Below are positions 1 to 6,296 of a stretch of DNA of 9,652 nt, piece by piece. The notes below the pieces were generated by a model. The model was not told where the DNA came from and did no database searches. It worked only from the letters and a program-made list of their open reading frames with translations. The translations under genes and the position numbers were made by a program. Source of the stretch: Deltaproteobacteria bacterium (lineage in GTDB: Bacteria; Desulfobacterota; Desulfobaccia; Desulfobaccales; 0-14-0-80-60-11). Position 1 is the first letter of the stretch; every line of letters begins with the position of its first letter. Location: contig JAKAGH010000106.1 of assembly GCA_021817645.1 (NCBI GenBank), positions 1-9,652 on the forward strand, in the 5' to 3' direction.

Positions 1-81
1 GGCGGGAAAGTGAAACGCATCCCGCCTTTGGTTTCTTTTTTCCCAGATAACAAAAGGCGGGATGCGCTACGCTTTCCCGCC
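1..81. repeat. Inverted pair of REP-like stem-loops (BIME-like)
   Basis: Bases 1-29 and 53-81 are inverted copies of each other, matching at 26 of 29 positions and separated by 23 bases. Each copy can also fold alone: GGCGGGA (1-7) pairs with TCCCGCC (20-26), and GGCGGGA (56-62) pairs with TCCCGCC (75-81). The right copy has an extra inner GCG/CGC pairing (64-66 with 70-72). Two short hairpins in opposite orientation are the hallmark of REP/BIME elements. The element may continue to the left of the window. A short tandem TGACCCC follows at about 92-105. No REP-associated transposase is visible here. Confidence 0.75.
51..81 (-). terminator. Probable intrinsic terminator of the cyclase gene
   Basis: Read on the minus strand, the cyclase stop codon (108-110) is followed after about 26 bases by a GC-rich stem (GGCGGGA/TCCCGCC, arms 81-75 and 62-56, with an inner GCG/CGC pairing). 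TTTTG comes directly after it, complementary to 55-51. Stem plus T-run fits a Rho-independent terminator. The T-run is short, so efficiency is uncertain. The same bases form the right half of the REP-like pair. Confidence 0.55.
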
Positions 82-107
82 CTACATGCCCTGACCCCTG
101 ACCCCTA

Positions 108-2264
108 TTATTTTTTGTCCGGGCGGAAAACGCTGTCCCAATCCGGGGGGGGAGGGGATTCCTGGAATTTCTGGCAGAGGTCCCGGAACATCTGGGAAGG
201 GGGGTCTGCCGGCAGGTGTTCCATGGCGGCGGTGAAGGCCGACGCGGCCGGGGCGAAGGCCTTTTCCCGGAAGAGCTTGAGACCCTGGGCGAACTCGTTA
301 CGGGCCGCGCTCTGGGCCGGCGTGAGTTCCCCTTTCAAGGCCATCACTTCGTAAACGGTCACCGGCGTGGCCCGGCCTTTGACGGCCACCCAATCCAATT
401 CCCGGAATTCCACCTGATCGCCGCACTCGCTCACGGTGGCCTCACTGGCCATAATGAGGGTGGAGTAGAACTTGTTCAAGCCCTCCAGCCGGGAGGCCAG
501 ATTGACGGTGTCGCCGATGACCGTGTAATCAAAACGCTTCTGGGAGCCCAGGTTGCCGACGATGGCTTCCCCGGTATTAAGACCGATGCGGAGATTCAGC
601 AGGGGCAATTTTTGCTCGGCAAAGAGCCGGTTCAGGTCCTGCAACGCCGCGACCTGGCGCAGCGCGGCCCGGCAGGCCGCGACGGCTTGATTTTCCTGGT
701 CCAGGGGCGCGCCCCACAGAGCCATGATGGCGTCGCCCTCAAATTTGTCCACCGTACCGTCTTCCTCCAGGATGATGTCCGTCATTCGGGAGAGATAGTC
801 GTTCAAGAGGGCCACCACGGTTTCCGGGTCCATATGCTCCGACAGGGTGGTAAACCCGGCCAGGTCCGAGAAAAACAGGGTGACCCGGCGGCGCTCGCCT
901 CCCAGCTTCAGTTTATCCGGGTGTTGCAGGAGATGTTTGATCACCTCTTCCGACATGTATTGGGCGAACATGCCCCGGATGACCTGTTTCTGCCGGCCCT
1001 CGGTGGCGTAGCTGTAGATCGCGGCCAGGGCAAAGCTGAAATTCAGGGCCAGATCCGTCAGCAGGGGGTCCCCGTACCAACTGTGGGCAAAAGCCAGGAC
1101 ACAGAGTCCCAGGTGCAGGGTGTTAAAGAGGACCAGGGCCCCCAGGTTGGCCACCAGGCCGGACATGCCGGACAAGAACAGGACGGTCAGGACCATGGCC
1201 GTTACCAGAACCAGGGTCCAGGCCCACTGCAGCCATGTGGGCACGGTTTGCAGGAAATCGCCTTGGAGCAGGTTGTCCAGGAGGGTGGCGTGTACTTCCA
1301 CCCCGGCGTAGATCGAGCTCACCGGGCTGGCCTTCAGGTCGTACAGACCCGGGGCCGTCAGACCGACAAAGACCCATTTGCCCGCCAGGGCCTCGGTAGG
1401 CACCAAAGGCGGGAGGTTATGCTGGCAACGGTACTCGGACTGAATCAGGTTGGCTGCGGAGAAACGCTGGTGGCTGCGGCTGGGACCCCGGTACTTCAGC
1501 AAAAACTGACCCTGGGAGTCCAGGGGGATCCGCTGCTGCCCCCGGACCAGGGCCCCATTCTCAAACCGCCACGGCTCCCCCGGATGTAAGGATGAGAACG
1601 CGGCAAAAGCCAGGAGGGGCAACATCCGGCCCTGAAAAGGGACCACCAGGGGCAGGCGGCGGTAGATGCCGTCGATATCGGGTGGGGACTGCACATTCCC
1701 CAGGGTCCGGGCCGCGGCCACCAGGGGCGGAATCGGGGCCAGCAGCGACCGGTAGTGGATGAAATCCGGGGGGGGAGGGCCGGTAATGGCCAGGGCGGCT
1801 TTGTCCAGAAGCTCCGGGGTCTGGGGCGAAGCAGGCTTGTCCTCCCTGGAGAGGAAGAAGGGAAAGATCACATTCCTGGCGGCGCCAGCGGCCGCGGCCA
1901 GGATCTGGTCATCATCCGCCCCGTAAGACGAGCTCTCGGTGTAGAGAATGTCGAAGATCACCGCCTTAGCGCCGCTGCGGTGGCAAAACTCGATCAGGGG
2001 CGCATAGATCTGCCGGGGCCAGGGCCAGGTGACATTCTGGGTCTTAAAAAAATCCAGATCGGGCTGGTCTACGGTGACCACCACCACCTGGGGGCTGGCC
2101 TGGGGCAGGGGCACGTGCCGGAACAGCAGATCCAGGGTCTTGAGGCGGTAGGTGGTGAGGGCGCCGGAGAGATCCAAAGCCAGCACCAGGAGCAACGCGG
2201 CCAGAATGAGGACCGCCCCGGCGGTGAGCTTGGTCTTGGTGGTGTAAGCCGCAAAGATAGCCAT
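108..2264 (-). CDS. CHASE2-domain membrane adenylate cyclase (class III)
   Basis: This 718-residue protein makes cAMP from ATP in response to a signal sensed outside the cytoplasm. Residues 15-33 form an N-terminal membrane segment, about 35-340 match a periplasmic CHASE2 sensor domain, and three membrane segments follow (about 348-366, 370-394 and 402-420). The class III cyclase domain spans about 455-640. Both metal-binding aspartates are present (D467 in FFSD, D511 in FEGD). K507 and D585 are the adenine-specifying pair, so it is an adenylate rather than a guanylate cyclase. N588 and R592 are the transition-state residues. The tail from about 646 looks like one helical TPR-like repeat ending in a PPPPDW motif, as is usual for this architecture. 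The ATG at 2264 has only a weak AGG upstream but places the first membrane segment correctly. The gene is divergent from the cytochrome operon. Its ligand is unknown. Confidence 0.93.
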   Translation of the reverse strand: MAIFAAYTTKTKLTAGAVLILAALLLVLALDLSGALTTYRLKTLDLLFRHVPLPQASPQVVVVTVDQPDLDFFKTQNVTWPWPRQIYAPLIEFCHRSGAKAVIFDILYTESSSYGADDDQILAAAAGAARNVIFPFFLSREDKPASPQTPELLDKAALAITGPPPPDFIHYRSLLAPIPPLVAAARTLGNVQSPPDIDGIYRRLPLVVPFQGRMLPLLAFAAFSSLHPGEPWRFENGALVRGQQRIPLDSQGQFLLKYRGPSRSHQRFSAANLIQSEYRCQHNLPPLVPTEALAGKWVFVGLTAPGLYDLKASPVSSIYAGVEVHATLLDNLLQGDFLQTVPTWLQWAWTLVLVTAMVLTVLFLSGMSGLVANLGALVLFNTLHLGLCVLAFAHSWYGDPLLTDLALNFSFALAAIYSYATEGRQKQVIRGMFAQYMSEEVIKHLLQHPDKLKLGGERRRVTLFFSDLAGFTTLSEHMDPETVVALLNDYLSRMTDIILEEDGTVDKFEGDAIMALWGAPLDQENQAVAACRAALRQVAALQDLNRLFAEQKLPLLNLRIGLNTGEAIVGNLGSQKRFDYTVIGDTVNLASRLEGLNKFYSTLIMASEATVSECGDQVEFRELDWVAVKGRATPVTVYEVMALKGELTPAQSAARNEFAQGLKLFREKAFAPAASAFTAAMEHLPADPPSQMFRDLCQKFQESPPPPDWDSVFRPDKK

Positions 2265-2422
2265 GGAAAGATACCTAGTTTGTGAGAATATCAGGGAAGA
2301 GCCGAGGTATAAAGGAGAAGTTGCAGGCTGCTATATCTAAAAAATAATTTTTGTACGATATTTTTTCTATACTATATGATGGCGATATATATTATATATT
2401 AAGTACTTTAGATTACTCAGGC

Positions 2423-2450
2423 TTGACATAATGGTAGAGGGGCTTAATTT
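2423..2450 (+). promoter_or_regulatory. Candidate sigma-70 promoter of the cytochrome operon
   Basis: A perfect -35 TTGACA lies at 2423-2428. With a 16-base spacer, TAATTT at 2445-2450 could serve as -10; it keeps the important first, second and last positions of TATAAT but matches only three of six. The AT-rich stretch just upstream could act as an UP element. The predicted start near 2457 would give a leader of roughly 95 bases before the octahaem gene. The -35 is strong evidence; the -10 is weak. Confidence 0.45.
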
Positions 2451-2541
2451 TTTAACAATCTGCGAGATGGCTCATCCGTTCGCGGAACGCTTCAATCATC
2501 CGGGCCAGCAATCGTGGCTCCCTAATAGTCTTCATCAATCC

Positions 2542-2548
2542 GGGAGGA
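2542..2548 (+). promoter_or_regulatory. Ribosome binding site of the octahaem gene
   Basis: GGGAGGA at 2542-2548 lies 4 bases before the ATG at 2553. It is a strong Shine-Dalgarno sequence and supports that start codon. Confidence 0.8.
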
Positions 2549-2552
2549 CGGC

Positions 2553-3878
2553 ATGAAGGGTTACGGTCTGTGGAGATTGTCACTGGTGGGTCTGCTGGCC
2601 CTGGGATTTGCAGCTTGCGGCGAGCGGCCCTTTGACGTGGAGGCCCTGAAAAAGAAACCGAAAAAGTACGTAGGCTCGGATACCTGTAAAATGTGCCATC
2701 TGGAGCACTACGACTCCTGGAAGATGACCCTGCATAGCCGGATGCTGCAGGACGCCCAGAAGAACAAGGATGCCATTGTCACCCCCATCGACGAGAAAGT
2801 GATCCGGGCCGATCTGGCCAAGGACAAGCTCAAGATTCCGGTGGACCAGGTCTTTATCCCGAAAGAGGACGAAATCAAGTACACCATCGGCAGTCAGTGG
2901 AAACAGCGCTACCTGGTGGAAAGAAACGGCAAGCTCTATATTCCTCCCATCCAGTACAATATCGAGACCCACCGCTGGGTGTCTTATGGCGAGGGGGACC
3001 CCGATTGGGATAAAAAAGCGCCGTGGATTGTCACTTGCGGCGGCTGCCACGCCACCGGAGTCAGTATTGAGAAAAACACCTTTATCGAGCCCGGGGTTGG
3101 CTGCGAAGCCTGTCATGGCCCGGGTTCCTGGCACGCGGCCCTACCCAAGACCGCGGTCTTCGAGAAACGCCAGACCATCATCAACCCGGCCAAGCTGACC
3201 ATGGGAGTGGCGGTGCAGATCTGCGGCTCCTGCCATACTCGGGGCGTATCCACCAAGGTGAAGGGCGCTGGCTGGCCGGTGGGCTACCAGCCCGGCAAGG
3301 CCATCGGGCCTTTCTACAAGGAGACCACCTTTGCCGCCGGCGACGTGAAGATGGTCTATGCCAACGAATTTGCCAAAGGCCACCATCAGCAATATCTGGA
3401 TTGGAAGCAATCTACGCATTCTAAAGAAGGGGTGACCTGTACCTCCTGTCACTTTGTGCACCAGATCGGCATGCCCCCCACTCGGTCCCAAACTGTCCAG
3501 GCCGGCTCCAAGCAGTGCCTCACCTGTCATGAAATTATTAACAGGAACCTGGCCCATTCCATTCACTCCTTCGGCAACTGCATAGGTTGCCACATGCCCA
3601 GGATTGCCAAAAGCGCCGAATCCGGAGATATACACAGCCATGTCTTCGTCTGTCTACTGCCCAAGGATAGCCTGGCCAACCCGGCCATCCCCAATTCCTG
3701 CGATGCGTGTCATTTTCTCAAAGGAGAGAGCCTCGAGTATCTGCAAGCTGCCTGGGATGCCCTGGTTAAGCTGCCGGTGCCGGTGGGGCAGCCTGTGAAG
3801 ATGGCGATCCCCGAGACTGCGGCTCCGAAAGAGGCGCCTAAGAAAGAGGAAGCCGCCAAAAAGTCACCGAAAAAATAA
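2553..3878 (+). CDS. Octahaem c-type cytochrome, putative lipoprotein
   Basis: This 441-residue exported electron-transfer protein has eight CxxCH haem motifs, at residues 45-49, 162-166, 184-188, 224-228, 296-300, 322-326, 343-347 and 383-387. The N-terminus is a signal peptide ending in GFAAC, so C22 is probably lipidated; the phenylalanine at -3 makes the lipobox imperfect. Glycine rather than aspartate follows the cysteine, which would allow sorting to the outer membrane. Residues 40-190 resemble the cytochrome c554 family (a first haem with a nearby W/H-rich stretch, then paired CGGCH and CEACH). The second half resembles DmsE/MtrA-like multihaem repeats. All motifs are CxxCH: there is no CxxCK as in octahaem nitrite or tetrathionate reductases, so electron transfer is more likely than catalysis. 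The last 20 residues are rich in K, E, P and A. It is first in an operon with the two genes downstream. The exact family is not certain. Confidence 0.9.
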   Translation: MKGYGLWRLSLVGLLALGFAACGERPFDVEALKKKPKKYVGSDTCKMCHLEHYDSWKMTLHSRMLQDAQKNKDAIVTPIDEKVIRADLAKDKLKIPVDQVFIPKEDEIKYTIGSQWKQRYLVERNGKLYIPPIQYNIETHRWVSYGEGDPDWDKKAPWIVTCGGCHATGVSIEKNTFIEPGVGCEACHGPGSWHAALPKTAVFEKRQTIINPAKLTMGVAVQICGSCHTRGVSTKVKGAGWPVGYQPGKAIGPFYKETTFAAGDVKMVYANEFAKGHHQQYLDWKQSTHSKEGVTCTSCHFVHQIGMPPTRSQTVQAGSKQCLTCHEIINRNLAHSIHSFGNCIGCHMPRIAKSAESGDIHSHVFVCLLPKDSLANPAIPNSCDACHFLKGESLEYLQAAWDALVKLPVPVGQPVKMAIPETAAPKEAPKKEEAAKKSPKK

Positions 3879-3889
3879 GGGGAAGCTAA

Positions 3890-4633
3890 ATGAGGTCGCA
3901 GCGGCTTCTCAGGCGAAGCATCCTTTGGATGGCACTGGGAGGACTGGGACTCCTGCTGGTATTTCCGGCGGTGGCCCCGGCTCAAGAGGAAGTGACCACC
4001 TCTATCAGGCGATACAAAGACCGGGAGGCCTCGACCGGGTACTACGAAGACTACGAAGTCAAGCCCCGGCGTATGCGCCCCTTTGTCGGCGTCCCCGGGG
4101 TGCTGCGGCCCTCCTTCCCTTATAGCCCCAAGACCGGAAATATTCGCATCCGCACTTACCTGGCCGATGCCCATCGGTCTGTCAAGTTTTACAAAGCGCA
4201 GAGCTGTGTGGAATGCCACGCGGAGGAGGCCAGGAACGTCCACACTACCCGGGGCAACATTACCTGCCGCCAGTGCCACGGCGGTGAGCCCATTGCCTCC
4301 ATCGCCCATTACTTCTCCCCTCTGAACCCCGTCCGGCGCCACGCTTACGTGTGCTCCAAGTGCCACGAGGGTTCCGACGCCTCCTTTGCCACTTACGTAG
4401 TCCATGAACCCAAACCCGGGGCTTTGGAAACCCGAAAGACTTTCCCCTCCCTGTTTTACGCCAACTGGTTCATGTACCTCTTGGTCGTGGGCACCTTGGG
4501 CTTTTTCATCCTCCATACCCTCGTCTGGGTGGGGAAGGAATCTTACCACCACCTGCGTGAGAAAATGCAGCGGGAACCCGAGGCGGAGTCCCCTCCCGAG
4601 AAGCCGGAAGCACAGGAGCCGGAAAATGAATGA
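3890..4633 (+). CDS. Trihaem cytochrome c with C-terminal membrane anchor
   Basis: This 247-residue protein starts with a signal peptide (about 1-31, ending APAQ), has three CxxCH motifs (106-110, 126-130, 155-159), and one membrane helix at about 191-214 followed by a charged, proline-rich cytoplasmic tail. Extra histidines near the motifs (95, 118, 140, 151, 172) could complete bis-His haem ligation, as in cytochrome c3/c7-like proteins. The anchored layout fits a subunit that takes electrons from or gives them to the cytochrome b next to it, the place filled by FdnH in formate dehydrogenase N. The gene begins 11 bases after the octahaem stop, behind a GGGGAA ribosome site, and overlaps the next gene by 8 bases. 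H209 lies inside the membrane helix. Partner and direction of electron flow are inferred. Confidence 0.88.
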   Translation: MRSQRLLRRSILWMALGGLGLLLVFPAVAPAQEEVTTSIRRYKDREASTGYYEDYEVKPRRMRPFVGVPGVLRPSFPYSPKTGNIRIRTYLADAHRSVKFYKAQSCVECHAEEARNVHTTRGNITCRQCHGGEPIASIAHYFSPLNPVRRHAYVCSKCHEGSDASFATYVVHEPKPGALETRKTFPSLFYANWFMYLLVVGTLGFFILHTLVWVGKESYHHLREKMQREPEAESPPEKPEAQEPENE

Positions 4634-5456
4634 CCAGGTGCGGATAGTCCGGTTCAGTATCTTTGACCGCCTCTTTCATGTCGGCATCATGGTGACTTTC
4701 CTGACCCAGGCGGTCACCGGTATGGGGCGCCTGCTGTACTCCACTGCCTGGGGGAAGGGTGTGGTCAACCTTTTTGGGGGCTATGAAGGCGCCACCACCG
4801 TCCATAATACGGTGGGTATCTTGATGATCGTCGGTTTTGTGATTCACATCGCCTATGTCCTGGCCAAGGTGGAATGGAAATCCTGGCACCGCAGCCTGTT
4901 TGATGCGGATTCCCTGGTGCCGCGGTGGGCGGATGCGGTTCACCTGGGACAAAAAATCCGCTGGTTCGTCGGGCTGGGCCCGCCCCCGGCCTTTGACCGC
5001 TGGACCTATTGGGAAAAGTTTGACTACTGGGCGGTGTTTTGGGGGATGCCCCTTTTGGGGGTTACCGGCCTCCTGCTCATGTACCCCCTGGTCACCAGCT
5101 ATTTCTTGCCGGGCTGGGTTCTCAACGTCCTGGTTCTGTTTCACCGGGCCGAGGCCCTGCTGGCCATGCTCTATATCTTCATCATCCACTTCACCATCGG
5201 CCATTTCCGCCGGGGCATGTTCCCCATGAATGAGTGTATGTTCGCGGGCAGTGTGGAGCTGGAAGAGGAAGCAAAGGAAAAGCCTTTGTGGATCGCCCGC
5301 CTCCAGGAAGAGGGGAGACTGGAAGAAGTGATGGTCGCGGGGCCGCCGCATTGGTACCGGGTAATGTATTTTATCTTCGGGTATACAGCCCTGCTTACCG
5401 GCCTCTATCTGCTGTTTACCATGATTGTCTACCGAAATTTCATCGAATGGCACTAA
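4626..5456 (+). CDS. FdnI-like dihaem cytochrome b membrane subunit
   Basis: This 276-residue inner-membrane protein likely exchanges electrons between the quinone pool and periplasmic c haems. Membrane segments are visible at about 15-33, 58-80, 133-157, 165-190 and 247-268. Histidines H18, H60, H173 and H188 follow the pattern of the four haem b ligands of E. coli FdnI (H18, H57, H155, H169), so two b haems are expected; H74 and H193 are extra candidates. The chosen ATG at 4626 overlaps the end of the trihaem gene by 8 bases, and AGGAG sits 7 bases upstream, which suggests translational coupling. An in-frame start at 4404 would read through the upstream gene in another frame and is rejected. 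Related families are the cytochrome b subunits of formate dehydrogenase, thiosulfate reductase and the Geobacter Cbc complexes. Confidence 0.88.
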   Translation: MNDQVRIVRFSIFDRLFHVGIMVTFLTQAVTGMGRLLYSTAWGKGVVNLFGGYEGATTVHNTVGILMIVGFVIHIAYVLAKVEWKSWHRSLFDADSLVPRWADAVHLGQKIRWFVGLGPPPAFDRWTYWEKFDYWAVFWGMPLLGVTGLLLMYPLVTSYFLPGWVLNVLVLFHRAEALLAMLYIFIIHFTIGHFRRGMFPMNECMFAGSVELEEEAKEKPLWIARLQEEGRLEEVMVAGPPHWYRVMYFIFGYTALLTGLYLLFTMIVYRNFIEWH

Positions 5457-5460
5457 CGCT

Positions 5461-5536
5461 CCCGGGTGAGGCATCACCTGGGCAGCTGAGCTTTGGCTCA
5501 TCCATAAAAGTCCGTGGGCGGGCGTCTCGCCCGCCC
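5461..5536. repeat. Three stem-loops between convergent genes; possible terminators
   Basis: CCCGGGTGA (5461-5469) pairs with TCACCTGGG (5474-5482) with one G-U pair, starting 4 bases after the cytochrome b stop. TGAGC (5487-5491) pairs with GCTCA (5496-5500). GGGCGGGCG (5516-5524) pairs perfectly with CGCCCGCCC (5528-5536) across a 3-base loop and looks like a REP element. No T-run follows on the plus strand. On the minus strand the last stem is followed by ACGGACTTTTA, so it may end the tup transcript. The remaining bases, 5537-5642, show no gene or clear motif. Confidence 0.6.
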
Positions 5537-5642
5537 TGGAAATCTATCAGGGACCCTCGGCCCACCCCCAAATTATGAAAAATTCCTGGAGGGTATCTCA
5601 CTCACTTGGAACCTGGAACTTTTCCCAGCAAAACTCCATCCT

Positions 5643-6296
5643 TCATCCGGGTAGCAGGCTGCCTTCCTTCATGATGAGCAGCCGGTCCGCTAACCTTTCC
5701 GCCTGAATGGGATCATGGGTCACCATGATGATGGTGGCCTTTCTCTCCGCCTTAATCTTGTTGATGATGCCTTCGATGATCTCCGAATTTTCCTGGTCAA
5801 TGGAAGCGGTGGGCTCATCCAGGAGGAGGACCTCCGGGTCGATGACCATGGCCCGGGCCAGGCCCAGACGCTTGCTCTGGCCGGTGGAGAGGTCCAGGGC
5901 CCGCTGCCGCCGCTTGGCGGCTAAACCCACTGTCTCCAGGATGGCCCCCACTCTTTCTTCTATCTCCCGGGAGCCTATCCCCCGGATTTTCAGGCCGTAA
6001 GCCACGTTGTGGAAGACCGAAGTGTTGAAGACCCCGACCCCGGGCAGCACCAGGGTCAGGCGGCGCTTCAACGCCAAATCGGGGGCCAGGGGCAAGCCGC
6101 CGGCCAGAAAATTGACCCGGCCCCGGTCCGGGACCTCCAACAGGGCGCAGATGCGCAGCAGGGTGGACTTTCCTGTGCCGTTGGGGCCCATGATCACATG
6201 GGTCAACCCCGGCTCAAAGGTCCAGGAGCACTCCTGTAAGACCTCATGGCCGTTATAGGTCTTGGAAATTTGCGCCAATTCCAGGCTTAGTCCCAT
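5643..6296 (-). CDS. tupC: Tungstate ABC transporter ATP-binding protein
   Basis: This 217-residue ATPase powers tungstate import through TupB. Walker A is GPNGTGKST (37-45), the ABC signature is LSTGQ (136-140), Walker B is VLLLDE (156-161) and the switch histidine is H194. The Q-loop glutamine expected near residue 85 is replaced by proline (LVLPGVGVF; codon at 6042-6044 reads CCC). The protein is short, a single ATPase domain without the C-terminal regulatory domain of many ModC proteins, as in TupC. The ATG at 6296 lies within the last codons of tupB (10-base overlap), behind GGGGG at 7 bases, suggesting coupling. Naming as TupC depends on the TupA and TupB neighbours. An ATPase for molybdate or another anion is the main alternative, but TupA argues against it. 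Confidence 0.9.
   Translation of the reverse strand: MGLSLELAQISKTYNGHEVLQECSWTFEPGLTHVIMGPNGTGKSTLLRICALLEVPDRGRVNFLAGGLPLAPDLALKRRLTLVLPGVGVFNTSVFHNVAYGLKIRGIGSREIEERVGAILETVGLAAKRRQRALDLSTGQSKRLGLARAMVIDPEVLLLDEPTASIDQENSEIIEGIINKIKAERKATIIMVTHDPIQAERLADRLLIMKEGSLLPG

Larger units (their letters stand above)
2265..2552. promoter_or_regulatory. Divergent intergenic region with AT-rich core
   Basis: These 288 bases separate the cyclase (-) from the cytochrome operon (+) and must contain both promoters. Bases 2341-2400 hold only 10 G/C in 60, and 2401-2460 hold 20 in 60, against clearly GC-rich flanks. The core is rich in A- and T-tracts and TA steps, typical of UP elements, bent DNA or nucleoid-protein binding. 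A plausible sigma-70 promoter faces the cytochromes (listed separately). I found no convincing minus-strand promoter for the cyclase. The leader has a small hairpin (CGTTC 2477-2481, GAACG 2485-2489). Confidence 0.7.

Noticed and set aside
216..1589. Long open frame of 457 codons on the plus strand, antisense to the cyclase
   Set aside because: It lies wholly within a clear cyclase gene, its translation is low-complexity (G, Q, H, R rich) and resembles no known family. GC-rich codon use creates such shadow frames.
2281..2295. Possible Crp site, TGTGA followed by TCAGG, near the cyclase start
   Set aside because: The spacer is 5 rather than 6 bases and the second half poorly matches TCACA.
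2553..3878. Octahaem nitrite or tetrathionate reductase
   Set aside because: Those enzymes carry a CxxCK active-site haem; all eight motifs here are CxxCH, and haem spacing differs.
3710..4552. Open frame of 280 codons on the minus strand across the trihaem gene
   Set aside because: It is antisense to three CxxCH motifs and a signal peptide on the plus strand, and shows no recognisable domain.
4404..4625. Upstream in-frame start for the cytochrome b gene
   Set aside because: It would overlap the trihaem gene by over 200 bases and add an arginine/proline/serine-rich segment without family similarity. The ATG at 4626 has AGGAG at the right distance.
4506..5501. Open frame of 331 codons on the minus strand across the cytochrome b gene
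   Set aside because: It is antisense to a convincing membrane cytochrome b and rich in H, P, Q and D without domain features. It is treated as a shadow.
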